Below are positions 1 to 12,061 of a DNA stretch of 64,000 bases, piece by piece (position 1 is the stretch's first letter; each line of letters begins with the position of its first letter). Under the pieces are notes generated by a model, which saw nothing but the letters and a program-made list of their open reading frames with translations, did no database searches and was not told where the DNA came from. Source of the stretch: Euonymus europaeus (Eukaryota > Streptophyta > Magnoliopsida > Celastrales > Celastraceae); the NCBI GenBank assembly GCA_963580455.1, contig OY756973.1, forward strand, positions 610,001 through 674,000, in the 5' to 3' direction. The translations under genes and the position numbers were made by a program.

Positions 1-2
1 TA

Positions 3-137
3 ACCTTTTCCTTTCCTTGGGCAGTACCTCCCAACAAGATTGATCCGTTTGGATTTTGGTCCATGATGGCCTTTTTATTGATTTTGACGATTGGATCTCT
101 CTATGAATGGAAAAGGGGTGCTTCGGATCGGGAGTAA
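3..137 (+). CDS. nad3: nad3, 3' end (NADH dehydrogenase subunit 3, partial)
   Basis: This is the last 44 codons and TAA stop of the complex I membrane subunit ND3; the 5' part lies left of the window. Read in the third frame, the residues include [12 protein letters not shown], then [20 protein letters not shown], which is the final membrane helix, and a charged tail ending ASDRE. This matches the conserved C-terminus of plant ND3. The stop is followed after 48 nt by rps12 on the same strand, the linkage found in nearly all angiosperm mitochondria, where the two are co-transcribed. Some codons are probably changed by C-to-U editing in the mRNA. The identity is secure; only the missing 5' part is unknown. 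Confidence 0.96.
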   Translation, partial: TFSFPWAVPPNKIDPFGFWSMMAFLLILTIGSLYEWKRGASDRE

Positions 138-185
138 TCACTAGTGATAGGGCAAAAACGGGGGGGAAGGACAAAGGAAAGAGCG

Positions 186-557
186 ATGCCTACATTAAAT
201 CAATTGATTCGTCATGGTAGAGAAGAAAAACGGCGCACGGACCGTACTCGAGCTTTGGATCAATGTCCCCAGAAGCAAGGAGTACGCCCGCGTGTTTCAA
301 CGAGAACACCGAAAAAACCTAATTCAGCTCTACGTAAGATAGCCAAAGTACGGTTGAGCAATCGACATGATATATTTGCTCACATTCCGGGCGAAGGCCA
401 TAATTCGCAGGAACATTCTATGGTCTTGATAAGAGGTGGTAGAGTGAAAGATTCGCCAGGTGTGAAATCCCATTGTATTCGAGGAGTCAAGGATTTGCTG
501 GGAATTCCGGACCGAAGAAGAGGCAGATCAAAATATGGTGCAGAAAAACCAAAATGA
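186..557 (+). CDS. rps12: rps12, mitochondrial ribosomal protein S12
   Basis: It encodes the S12 protein of the small mitoribosomal subunit, which lies at the decoding centre. The ATG at 186 gives 123 residues beginning [13 protein letters not shown]; an in-frame ATG at 144 would add 14 unconserved residues and is rejected. Conserved S12 segments are visible: [18 protein letters not shown] near residues 40-57, the [13 protein letters not shown] loop, and [22 protein letters not shown] near the C-terminus. RPRV before STRTPKKP and the S residues of DSPGVKS sit at known plant editing sites, where the mRNA would read C, L and F. The TGA at 555-557 ends the protein after KPK, two codons before the usual angiosperm stop, which survives in frame at 561-563. 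It follows nad3 closely and is probably co-transcribed with it. Confidence 0.97.
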   Translation: MPTLNQLIRHGREEKRRTDRTRALDQCPQKQGVRPRVSTRTPKKPNSALRKIAKVRLSNRHDIFAHIPGEGHNSQEHSMVLIRGGRVKDSPGVKSHCIRGVKDLLGIPDRRRGRSKYGAEKPK

Positions 558-3500
558 ATATGAATGGAAGATGCCTCTGGAACTTCTTTTTCTCAGAAAG
601 TCGACGACTTGGCTTTCAACTAATCTCTTTTCTTCCCAAGGCTAGCTGTCCAAGGGGAAAAGGGTACACAGCCGGTAAACCAATCTGTCCTCTCATTCTT
701 TCATTACTCATTTGAAACTTTCCCACGGTGAAAGGCTAAAAAAAGGAAATTGCATACCATCCTCCTGCTGTTATTAGTGCGCCGCCCCCGTAACCGAAAG
801 TAACTCTCGCTTAACTGACATAGCATTTAACGATTCGCCGATAATCCCTTTCCAGGATTAGCAGCCCACGGAGCGGTACGAACACCCACAAACCATGTTT
901 ATCGCTCCCTCAAGGTCGCTTGTTTGCTTGCTGGATGAGTTTCTTACTTACACCAGAAGACAGAGACCGAGGGGATACTCTAGTTACCAGTCCGGAAAGC
1001 GAGTAGAATCAGACTTTTACGCTAGCAAGATTCCTTGTGGACTGACAGAGCGAGCTGTAAAGGATTTGCTGCGTTCTTAGTTAGAAGTTAGAAAAGGATG
1101 TTGATAAAAGAGAACTTCTTAGTGAAATAACTTTCTCTACCCGGTATCACAACTCTTCAATCTAAGAAAGAGACAGCAAACTTCTCATCCTTATTGCCCT
1201 GGAACGCTACTAGCTTGGCACTGCCGACGGCCGCTTTCACCCCCTTTCAAACAAACGATTCGTAGCATCCGCTTATTCAAAATATATTTAATTTCTATCC
1301 ATATTGAATGCAACCATGCCTATTGATGACACCCATAAGCATGCATGGGAGATTCTCTATACAGGTGTTCTAGAAGCATAGTCCCTTTGAAGAACCCGCG
1401 ATGAAAGCTTAGGTTTTTCTTGATGTTCCCGACTCGTACTCTGCTAATGGGAAGGGATTGGATTTTTTTGTTTATGTAGTCCCAAGTTCGGGGCTTAGCC
1501 CAGGTGAGAAGTAAGATAATGAAGCAGGTGAAATGGCATCTGATATGCCAGGAAAGCTCGCCTTTTTAGTGCCTAAGATATAAAGAGAGTACGACAGATT
1601 TCTTTCGATCCTTCGTTTTAGGAGTAAGTAAAAAGGGGAATCCCCCCTTTGAGGGGTACTACTACTCCTTTTATTAGTTAGTTGGTAAGGCAATAGCTTA
1701 CCAAAGCTACTTAGAGAAAAAAGCCAAAAGGACCTCTTTCTGGTTGTTAGCGATTCTTCTTGTTCCCATTCCCAGCCCAGGGTAAAGGTGGAATTACTTA
1801 CTTTTGGTAAAGGGTCAGATGAAACTAGAAATTAAATAAAGAAAGATTTTCTTTTTCGAACAGGTAAGGTTTTTCTGTACCCTTTGTACACTCAAGGGCT
1901 TCCGACCCAGCGGAGAAGTTTTTAGCCCAACTAAAGGATGTGCAAAAGAGGATTTTCCTCCCCCCCGCCCATTAGTTATTTGCTTAACTTCTCTATTTCC
2001 GTTTCGTGCCCACAATTAGTAAGTAAGCCAAAGATCAACTGTCATCACGCTGCCTTTCGCATGTGTTTTCTTTGAATTCCAACCTAGTTCCCAAAGCGGG
2101 AACAAGTTGGTGCGACCGATTAAAGAAGAAGGACTTGCTAACAAGAAAGATCTTAAGAGAAGAAAGGATGGGATCAGGGGCTAATAAGAAGATTCAATCC
2201 ATGCCCGAGGAAACTTCAATAAAGGAACTGCCTGAACCTGAAAGTAGAGGTGCTTGAACCTATTTGATTGCTTGCTGGAAAGTCTTTCTTCATTGAGATT
2301 AGGAAGGTGTTCTTTCTAGGTTTCCAGTTTTGCAGTGGCGCCATTCGATTAAGGATGTTGTGTGAGTTCCCAAATCGCGATGGGGGTGAGCTTCTCAAAA
2401 ACCCAAGAGTTGGGCACGGGATTGGCTATAAGGAAAGCTGGGCAGCCCGCAGCTATGAGCTTTGAAGCTAGGAGTTATCCGATCTTCCTGTTATGAGGAT
2501 CGAATTTCCTGATGCCTGAGGTAGGAGTGGCAAGAGTGGACTTCCTAAAACGGTAACAACCAGGGATGTCTAGAGACCTTCTCCTCGATTAGCTACAGAA
2601 AGAGCTAGAGAGTCGTTTCGTTCTGTCCGGTCTGAGACCGGGTACAGCGTAAGACGGTATCCTAGTGAGCGGAGCAGTCTTAAGAGCTAATCCGCGTTGG
2701 TAATAAGTAGAAAATTTCCTTCTGGCTTAAGGTAAAGTTTCATTTGAGTTTAGTTACTAAAGTACTGTAGTCAGGTAATCGTACTACACTGCCTTAAAAT
2801 AGCCTTCTATCGATAGATAGAGTGAATGCTCTACTCCCTTTTGGTTTAAAGCTCGGTATATAAATGGTCAAAGAATCGATAACTCGAGAAAAGACACTAA
2901 AAAAAATATTCCTTCTCAAGTGCGAGAACTTCTATTAGGCTTAAAGGCACAAAAGATAGGATCGAATCCGAAACAGCAAGAGAGGTTCTTTCTACCAGAG
3001 GTTTGCAAGATCGGGGTTGCCTTGCCTTTTGGAAATGGTGACTCTTCCACAGGTAGAGATGAGGCTTTAGCCGCAGCTGCTAATTATTCTTTTTATGATT
3101 TGTCGAAAGAGCTTTTGACACCTGCTTCATCCTCGAGTGCTATGCCTGCTTCCCTTGCAGAACATTTGAATGAATTTGAATTGTACCACTAGTGGGCAGG
3201 AAGTTCCTATTCCGCTCCTTTTCCAGAATGGAGAAGTTGTGTGTGGATTGGGGTATAAAGCAAGATCCTATTTCGTATGCCTTCAAAACCCCACGGAGCG
3301 GTAAAGGAGATCCCGGGTTGGGCTTTGGTCACCGGGTCTTCCCGCCGAAAGGAGTTAGCAAATCATTGGCTTTAGACAGCGATTGATTTGATGTCTGTAG
3401 GATGAGAGTTATTGCTTCATCCGTAGTTCTGCTGATTTAGGAGTAGGTCTTGGCTCTGATTTCTTCTCGATGCTTTGTCCTCTAGTCCCGCTTATTCTAA

Positions 3501-5533
3501 GTCTATCTAAGTCTATGGTAGAGCTAGAGCCCGGGAAGGTTCTCCATGACAGATGAGAAAGGCTTTGTGGTCCCTTAGTAGTAATAGTAGTCACTCCCAG
3601 CCCCTTTCCTTGACAGAAGAACTAAGTAGTTTATTAGTAGTTTATTAGTTGCATCCGAGGTTAAAAGCCCTGCTCATAGAAGGCATGGAGACGGCTACTT
3701 TTATCATGAGAGAGGCATGGACCAATGCAATGAATATTGACTTCTAGCAAGAAGGATTTTCAACCTATCATGATAATATCAATCGGGATGATAATCATCC
3801 GTCGCTATTAAGAGAGCAAAGTCTGATTTAAAGCCAAATGAGAGAACTTAGTAGAAACTATCATGCCAATCTCCAATACTGAAATTGGAAGCATTCCGGG
3901 CTTCCTCTTCTCGTTGAGCTTTTAAAGGATGTCAGAAGGGTGCTTGCAAGCCTTGAAAAAGGGCCGGTTGAGTTGATTTTTGGGAGAGTCGAGTGGAAGC
4001 TCGTTCTCTGAAAAGGGCCATCTACTTAGCCAACCTAGTAGATACATATGCACTTAGAGTTACTATAACATGAGAAAAACCCAGGCGAAAGAGGAGTTCG
4101 ATTCGCTTTCCACTTCTAAAGTGGTAAAGCTTTAGCCCGGTGATTCAATTCAAGTCAATTACATTTGTGCTGTCTAAGTCGGATAGAGAAGTGCTTTAGG
4201 GCTTCGTCGTGGTTTAGTCAAAAGGAAAATAGGAGTCCAGATGGGCCGGACGCAGAGATGATCCAGTTGCCCTTTCACGTTCTACCTGTTTAAGCGAGTA
4301 GGCACTCCGTCTTCTTCTTTGCAGATTTTCTGTTCTGACTGACTTGCCTGATCCGATGACTCCGCTTTTCCAACTCCAAATGAAATGAGGACTCTGATAT
4401 GAAAGCTGCTGCTTTGGCTATGGCTTGCTTGTCAAAGCCGGGGGGAAACATTCCTCTTTTTATTTATTTATATTATATGGCTTTTATGACTATCTCCTCT
4501 TTGTTGTTTTTGAATAACCTTCTTCACCAGTCGAGAGAAAGGCTTGAAACGACCCGAGAGGTTGGCGATGAACCTTTGAATGCCAAGCTGCGCCCTTGAG
4601 AGTACCACCGAATGAGTTTATGCTATCCCTGACTTGTGAACTCGATGTCTGTGTCCATTTAGCTGCTTAAGTAACCACTGACTGACGCATTGGATTTCCA
4701 TCTGCTATTGGTGGTTCGTGTCCAACAGGCTCTGTATGTGTATTGTAACACCATACCCTATTATGAACCGCATCCATAATTGAGCGAAGGGATGCCACCA
4801 CTGCTTGCTGGTAGGTTTGCTTATCCATCGGCAGACGGGTGACACACACTACACTCAAGGTATGAAATCACTTGCTTGCCCGGTGAATCTTTCATAAACA
4901 AGCACCAGGTGCTCCCTGAGCCCGCAGCTCCGCACTCCTGACTACTCTCGTTTATCATTATATAGAGCTTCCCGATCCAAGGTTGCTCTGCTCCCACCTA
5001 TCGGTTCACTAGGGGTTTACAAGGACATGGGATTTCTTCGTCCCAATCCTACCGCCCATATTGAGTAAGGGGGTCTACGTGGTTGGTAGATTGCGCCTGC
5101 TTTCTCATGGCCTAGATTGAGTGCTTTCATTCATTCATTACCCATGCATATTACCAGAGACGATAGTTCAACTTGGCATCGAGCTACGAGTCACTTCTTC
5201 CTCGACTATCGATTTCGATTAAGCTTTGTTATGTTGTGTACAGGCGCTCTTTGTTAACCCGTCTGGTGCGCAGCTGTATGCCTGTGTAGGTGGTCCCCAC
5301 GCGGGGAGCTCTTGGGCTTTTTCCGCTCGACCGCACCTACATGACTTTGAACCAGGAGGAAGGTTTTTCTAATTGAATGCATGGGCTGGATTGGGTTTTT
5401 GTTCCGTGACTGGCCTTTCTCTTGCTTGTTGTTGTCGAGTGCCTGCAGCTTGATTCCACATAGGCCTCGCTTGCATGCCTTGTGGCAAACTAGACTGAAA
5501 AATTTTTTATATAAAGAAGAGTCACGCTCTTGA
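558..5533. other. Intergenic stretch downstream of rps12, no recognised gene
   Basis: About 5 kb without a recognisable gene. The longest open frames are under 100 codons, for example 2920-3192 (+), 4399-4599 (+) and 4667-4858 (-), and none shows a family motif. Codon use looks random and the frames overlap others on both strands. A fragment of the short hairpin family described elsewhere lies near 5054-5072 (CCCATATTGAGTAAGGGGG). I see no tRNA, exon or group II intron domain V here. It is probably ordinary plant mitochondrial spacer DNA. Confidence 0.6.
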
Positions 5534-5578
5534 AGCCCTAAGAAATAGGCTTAATCGGTTCGAATCCGAATAAGGGCT
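5534..5578 (+). other. tRNA-like hairpin (t-element-like) with a T-arm
   Basis: AGCCCT at 5534-5539 can pair with AGGGCT at 5573-5578. Inside is a T-arm: TCGG, the loop TTCGAAT, then CCGA at 5555-5569. The D and anticodon arms of a full tRNA are not visible, so this is not a functional tRNA gene. It resembles the t-elements of plant mitochondria, tRNA-like structures cut by RNase P or RNase Z that set transcript ends. It could equally be the decayed 3' half of a tRNA gene. It sits about 220 nt upstream of an rrn18 fragment on the same strand. Confidence 0.4.
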
Positions 5579-5796
5579 CTTTCTTTTTCTTTCTCCGGAA
5601 TAGGAGAGTCACTTACCCAGAAAAGATGTTGCTAGGCAGGCGGTTCCCTCGGCCGCCTTTACTTGGAGGCCCCTTTCACTCCATGAAGTAGCGAGGCTCG
5701 TTGAAGCAGACCTAGACAGAAAGATAAGTGGTCGTTCGTTCGAGAATGAGGTTGCTCCCCGTTGACAGAGGGAAAGGGGGGCAGAACGAATAGAGG

Positions 5797-5830
5797 GCTA
5801 GCTATATGCTTAACACATGCAAGTCGAACG
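5797..5830 (+). pseudogene. rrn18: rrn18 5'-end fragment
   Basis: These 34 bases, from GCTAGCTATATGC through AGTCGAACG, match the region of plant mitochondrial 18S rRNA about 25-60 nt from its 5' end, including the universal small-subunit motif ACATGCAAGTCGAACG. Weaker likeness (TTTTCTCGGAG) may continue to about 5848. The gene's first bases and everything downstream are absent, so this is a recombination fragment, not a working rRNA gene. A separate piece from the 3' half of rrn18 lies at 55333-55430. Confidence 0.85.
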
Positions 5831-6195
5831 AAGTTTTCTCGGAGATTAGAAAGTCACTCAGTTGTGTTCAATGCCCCAAAACTCCACTCCCATGTCTTTC
5901 TTGGTTGGACCAACCTCTTTTTTTTCTTCCAAAACCTTTGGTATGCCGCTCCGCGACCAAGGAGCAAAAAAACAGAACAGAGAAGAATGCGACTATCATG
6001 AATCTTAGGTTTGTAGGATCGCAATTTCCTGCGAAGTCGGTGCCAGTAGTGATATCCTCATTCGGCTACCTCTCCCACTCATCAAGGCAGACTAAACTAT
6101 TTCCAAGGGAGACCGGAGTTCTCTATGCCCCTTCACCTACTAAAGGATCTGTTACTGGACGGCTACGCTTCTCAGGGCCCTCTGCGTCAGAGTGA
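5806..6195 (+). CDS. Chimeric ORF (129 codons) starting inside the rrn18 fragment
   Basis: The first eight or so codons are rRNA sequence read as protein (MLNTCKSNE). The rest has no family motif that I recognise. It is proline- and serine-rich, with no clear membrane helix or signal. The ORF probably arose by fusion of the rrn18 fragment to unrelated DNA and may be chance. A second frame, 5762-6001, covers the same bases. I assign no function. Confidence 0.15.
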   Translation: MLNTCKSNEVFSEIRKSLSCVQCPKTPLPCLSWLDQPLFFLPKPLVCRSATKEQKNRTEKNATIMNLRFVGSQFPAKSVPVVISSFGYLSHSSRQTKLFPRETGVLYAPSPTKGSVTGRLRFSGPSASE

Positions 6196-6230
6196 CCCCG
6201 CCGGGGCGATCCAGTCACCCGGAGAATTGT

Positions 6231-6251
6231 TTGCACTAAGTTACTTACGGA
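6231..6251. repeat. 21-bp copy of nad4 exon 4 sequence
   Basis: These 21 bases, beginning TTGCACTAAGTTACTTACG, are identical to 13828-13848 inside nad4 exon 4 and lie in the same orientation on this strand, so antisense relative to the gene. Bases on both sides differ. The match is too short to encode anything and looks like a recombination shard. Confidence 0.8.
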
Positions 6252-9200
6252 ATATCTCTCAAATTCCCCCCGACCGAGAATTCTTTCCAAGTCGAGCATA
6301 AATTCGAGGTAAGCGTATGGAAAGCCCTCCGTCTCAATGTCCGGGCGTATTCTTTTCGATTGTCTACTAAGGTAGACTTAACACAAACCCAATCTAAATT
6401 TTTTCAACACAAAGCTTTTTAAAAGATCTCGACGCGAACTTGGAATCAAGCTTTGACGGAGCGGCATACCGAAAAAAAAGGAAACCAATGAAACCGACCT
6501 TTAATGACTAGTTCGAACACCAGGAGCGGTCTGATCAGACATATATTTGGGCCCCATTTTCATCGTCTCTTTCACTAATGATCTTTCTTAACTTCAGTGG
6601 CAGAACCTGGTGAACCAGACGTACTATTTTACTTTACTTGCTCTTTCTTCTCTTACGCAATTTTTAGTTTATATAGAATACGAAGAGAGGCCCTTATTTC
6701 GGGCACTTCTGTCTACGAACCCTTCTTCTCGTATGCAATTTACTATTCTTTTAACCCTTCTTCCAAAAGAGAAAGGGAAACTTCACACTGACCAATTTCA
6801 CACTTTCCGAATGTGCCATTTGACCGAATGTGACAGCTAATCAAAAGAAAAAAATGCGTTTCAGGAACAGGAGAAAGGATGGGACAGGCATTGTTTGAGC
6901 CTTTTTTTCCAAGTAAAGACTGGTTACCTAGAAGGATCCTTCACTGCACACCTATATATCTGTCGGCTGCGCGCTATCGGAGAGAGAGAACAGCGGGAGG
7001 TTCAGTCAAAAACATTTATTTACCGCGCAATCAATTCAGCAAGACGAATCTCTTTCTATACGAAATTAGTTCGACCGGGGCAAATGAATTATTCTTGTTG
7101 AAAGCGGCAGAATCAGCTCACTGACCGGCTACCTTGATTCACTCCCTGACTTAACTTACTACTATACAATATAGTTAAAAACCACCGAAAAAACCAAATG
7201 TTGGGCAAAACCCCTTGCTTTCACGAGAATCCTTAAAAAGACCGAGGAACCGCTTTATTTAAGAAGTCGCAGTCCCCTAAATTGCTTACTTCCTTAAGTT
7301 TTTAGTTTTGCATACACGTGAAAGTTTTTTATTTTATATTAAAATATAAGAACCGCTTCTCTTTATCCTCTTGTCATGCACAGAATGCATACGTTATTGG
7401 CTAGTAGTGGCGGCTAGTTCCTCTGCTCCAATTCCTTCGATAAGGATATATCCTAGAAAGAGCTTTCTCACATCAGCTTCCCAACATATTGAATTATCGA
7501 TAGTAAGAAGTTTTTTTTATATAAATATATATAGGACTCCCCTTTTTCTTTTAGCGTACAGAGTGGAACTCTTATTGATGAATGAGGCCTAACGATGGGA
7601 GCTATAATCTTACTATATTTTGATAGCTCCTCCCATAATAATTATTATAACGCAAAAGAAAGATTAAAGGGAAATGATTGACCTCAGCTCAGGTTGTAGT
7701 GATACTTTTTGCCTACGAACCGAACTTACCGAATAAATCGGTGGTCTTTCTTCTTCACGTGATCGTGCTCTATCTATAGACCTAGGGTACTAACATAAAA
7801 AGAAAACAAAACCACAAACAAGGTTTTATTCACTCCCTTTATTACCAATATCCTGAGCTATTAATAGAGCCGGGGATTTCTATAAATAGTGGTAAGCGCA
7901 TACATTATACTTTTCAATTGGAAGAAAAGCACTTTCTAACTGGTGATGGATTGTCAGAAGAAGAAGACTCCACCACTTTAGAACAAAGATAGAGCTAAAC
8001 TAGATAAAGAGATTCTGATGGTTTGATCCGTGAATTTTTTTTTTAAGGCAGTCTCCGTCCAATCCTAATCCTTTTATCTCTTACGCTTGTGCTATTAAGT
8101 AAGGATAGGAATGAGAGCGAGAAGGTATTCTCGTAGGTTAGGCACTCACTACAATCGGGGTAGAGATCTTTGCCCTGCGCATTTTATCTTGGAAAAGAGG
8201 GCCCCCGAGAAATCAAGACATGCCGTACTGATTTCTTTTATTTTTGGGAAAAAGACACTACCTCAAAAAAGGGGGATCGTTACGCTCGCTAACCCGTGAA
8301 ACTAGTCTAATTCGGCTGTTTCATCTAACTCACTTTATCAATAAATGTATATGCCCTTGCCTTCTAGACATATAACTACCCTCGATTAAGGAACGAAAGG
8401 AACTCGCACTGGCTCTTTAGACGGAATATTCTATAGTTTTCGATATAATGACTTCAGAGGTGTAACAGAATTCACCACTGACTGCAAATAGCGCAATGGA
8501 TTAACTTCTAGCTTGTCTGCCTTCCGGCTTTTCTTTTGAAAGTATGAGGGGAGGATCGATGTAATTGAGCTCGAACGAATGTGAGAGGAGATGAAGGCTA
8601 ACGTGGATCAGAATCATAAGAGGGCTTTCCAGTTCCTAGTTATCAGTTGCAGGCCTTAAGTAATCTCCTGCTCAATTTAGGGCTTTCGTTTTATCCTCTA
8701 TCTCATCTATAGAGCACTTTCAATCTTCTCGCTCGACCACGCTTTCATTCGGGCGCAAAACTACCATACCCGAAAAAAGGACAGAGTAGGACGGGCAACT
8801 ACTTATTCTTTAGAAAGAAAAGCGATAGCCTTACCGAGCGTATTAAACTATTCATACTTCAACAGCATCGAAGGGCCCTAGCCTGCAATCGAAGAGAAAT
8901 GGGATAGCAAAGATAACTCCAACCCTTAGAACTACAACTCGATCAAAGGCAGCAATTGTAACTGCCAAATTTCCGACATTCAAGCATCGAAGAGGAAAGA
9001 ATAGCCCTGGAGAGCGAATGGAATCAAAGGGCGAAACACTACTTGCTGAACTGTAGATATCCTCACTTGAATTAGGATACGATATTGAATAGTCAAAGTC
9101 TCTAATTAGAGAAGAGTACAGGAGAAAAAGATGAACTAGAAATGGCTAAAAGGAGTTATCCTAGCACTCTCCCTCCAAAAGCGACTCCAGCAAGCAACTA

Positions 9201-12061
9201 GCTATGTAAGCAAAAGGGCATAGCAGTAAAGAAAAGACTACCGCACATAACATCTTACACAACGAGAGAAGTCCTACCATACTTCTTATCCGGAGACTCT
9301 AATTGGATGGGCTGCCCACCTTAAGACTAGCTGTCAGGCAGGGAACTTCCAATCAATTCATTCAGTTTTCTCCTGTGAGAGAAAGCGCTTAGAAAAAAGA
9401 GAGGTCAAGCCCTCACCCTATAAGCTCCTTGCCGCCCCCTATTGAGTTGACTGGTGGGCATGCCCCTACTGGGACTTAAAAAACTATTTATTCTGCTACT
9501 TATACTGCCTTATTAATTAGGGAAGACATATGTAATCAAAGATGTATATTCAAGTGATTCACTCTCGGGAGAGAAGAGAAACTGAGAATCTTTTTTCACT
9601 CCCTGCCCCAACAACAAAGAAAGCAAAGCCAAGAGGCTAAAGCCCGTAGCCTTCTCTCTCTCCTTTATCGGCCTAGTAGCTCTCGAGCTCGCTTCGACCG
9701 CTTAAGCAACTGCTACTTACTCTTCCTCTTTTGGAGCGTAATTACATTACCTTCAAAAATTCTTATTTCAAAAGGGGAACTGCTTCCTGTTCCTGTTCCT
9801 GGGCTTGGGCATATAGCCTAGTTTGCGAATGCCTTCCCTCTTGTCAGATGAACCCTTCCCCGCATTGGTTGATTAAATAACTGGAAATTTATTTTTCTTT
9901 CCTGCGTTTTCAAACGACTTTTTACTTTTACTTAAGATATATATAAACGGATGAAAGCACAGCAACTATGGAAACTCTTAACCTCTGATTCTGCTTCTTC
10001 AGAGTTAGACGACGCTTCAAGCCCAAAGGCAACAACAACTTCATTCAATAGCCCAGCCCGAGGCGGTTCGATGTAATTGAATGAATCCCATGAGTGCCTT
10101 AGGAACAAACCCTGGGTAACCTTAATTATAAGGACCATAAGACCACTTTAGAAGGTATTGAACAAGCTAGATTGATTGCTCAGTTGGACATCCGGAAATA
10201 ACTGCAATTGACTTGAAACTTGCTAGTTGGGTTAGTAAAATATCCCTGTGGTAAGGAAAGACTCTGCTCCGATTCCGAATACCGAGTCCGAGAGGCCAAG
10301 CCAATCTGATAAAGGAGATCTGCGACTACCACAGAATTAGCAGCTATCTTTGGCAGGGGTTTGCCCTTAGTTCTCTCAACTCGTTACAAGCTTTCTTCCT
10401 CTATTGATATTTAGGGAAAAAGAAAGGAATTACGCAACCGGCATTCCGGTTGAATTAATACTTGTTTTCCCTTTGCCGATTCGAGGAAAATCGAGAGGAA
10501 CTTGTAACATGAGCCCGCCCAGTATTAGATAGTTGGTGAGGGCAGGGCTTAGTAGGAAATAGAACCGTTATGCGCGTTTCAATCAATGTTACTATAAGCC
10601 CCTCCTGAACTCGATATGTGAAAGCGTCTAAAAAAAGAAAGATGTACTAAGATTGCTTGGGAGACGTCCTAAGACAACGGGCTTGCTTGCCCTTTAAAGT
10701 CAAGCTTGGAGGTTGTGTCCTACTTTAGGAAATAGGGATCATCAGTCCGCTTGAAGGAAGAAGATGCTCGGGAAGAGATACCATACCCACCCAGTCATGG
10801 ATGAAACTACCACTCTCTCTTTCAATAGATAGAAAGAAATAGGATATGAACCACCCAGGTGTAGGTGTACTCGAACTCCAAGTTCCTTACAGGATGAAGC
10901 TACAGATAGACAGACGGTTCCGTCAGTTAAACAGACCATCCCCCACTCTCCTTCTTGGAACGGCAAAAGGGAAAAGAGCTACTAAAAGGTAAACGTTTTC
11001 CCCGATCCCAGATCAAGAATGTTAATCGGGCTTCAACACTTTCTTTTCGTCTTTTCGAAGGCCTCTTTACGAGAATGAATGAGACTATGATCTTACTCCC
11101 ACCTACATTCCAATTCCCTTCTTGATTACCTTCTTGTTCAATAAGAATTGATACGTCTTTCCCAGCCCTTTCATGTGATAAGCGCTTCCCTTTCTCCTTT
11201 TCCCATGATACGCATACGCCCGAGGCTGCTACGCTGGTGCTGCCAGCTTTTCTTCTCATTTGAGAGTGAGAGGCTTCCCTTCCGCAACTGTCCCAACTGC
11301 AAGGCCTGAATGCCCGGCTGACTACCTTTCTTTTTCCTCTTTGCCTTGAATCTGGGAAAAACGGGAGTTCTTAAATGGAAGGTGTCGCTACTGAAGCCCG
11401 ATAGATCTCGTTCTAAACGAAAGGACTTGACCCGCAGAGTGTGAGGGGTTCTCGGGGGGAAGTGATGTCCTTGTTAGCACGTCCGGTCTTCGACACACGG
11501 ATCTGTTTATAGAGTTTCTTCCTTTACTTAGCCTGCTTAGGGCTGCCTTAGGGGGAGATCTCTTACTTGATACTTGAAAGTCTAGCTGCTCCCTTACCTA
11601 TAAGGGTTGTAAGCATTCAAGTCTCCCTTGTTCGGAAAGATGTTCACTCGTTAACTTCCTAGCTGCATCACCTCTTGTTATACGCTAATAAAGCTCTTTG
11701 CCAGACACTCACTTAACTGCTCCGCTGCAGGTGCGTATGAATATTCATAGTGATACGTAGTGAATCTTTCCTAAAGCCTGGCTTTGAGCCTTCCTTTAAT
11801 GTGGCACTTAACCCTTGCAGAGACCTTCTCCCATCCATTGGAGAATTTCCGTTGATGGAATCTCTCCGTACGAACCAACCGTTCTATGCCGAAAGACTTA
11901 ATGCCTTGATTCTTCCTCTTCTCCTCTCCTGGAACTAGAATGGAATGACTTGCGTATAGAAAGAAAGTGTCAGTCAACGTAAGGTTTTCAGCTTCAGGCA
12001 ATCCCTTCGTCCCTCACCCAGGAAGCCCCTATAGTCTCGGTAACTACCCTATGGGCCTGCT
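6252..12061. other. Gene-poor stretch, no recognised gene
   Basis: Nearly 6 kb without an identifiable gene. ORFs at 6610-6840 and 6895-7101 (+) and 10927-11259 (-) carry no motif I recognise. Positions 7310-7660 are A+T-rich, with an imperfect inverted repeat near 7595-7640 (GGAGCTAT and ATAGCTCC). From about 8550 to 9400 the plus strand is purine-rich with no open frame longer than 60 codons. I saw no tRNA, exon or domain V structure. Confidence 0.55.

Noticed and set aside
144..185. Upstream in-frame ATG extending rps12 by 14 residues
   Set aside because: The extra residues are not conserved in S12, and the ATG at 186 gives the standard N-terminus.
6649..6657. CGTAAGAGA on the minus strand, like a plant mitochondrial promoter core
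   Set aside because: No gene lies downstream on that strand, and a 9-mer is expected by chance. A second copy at 8077-8085 has the same problem.
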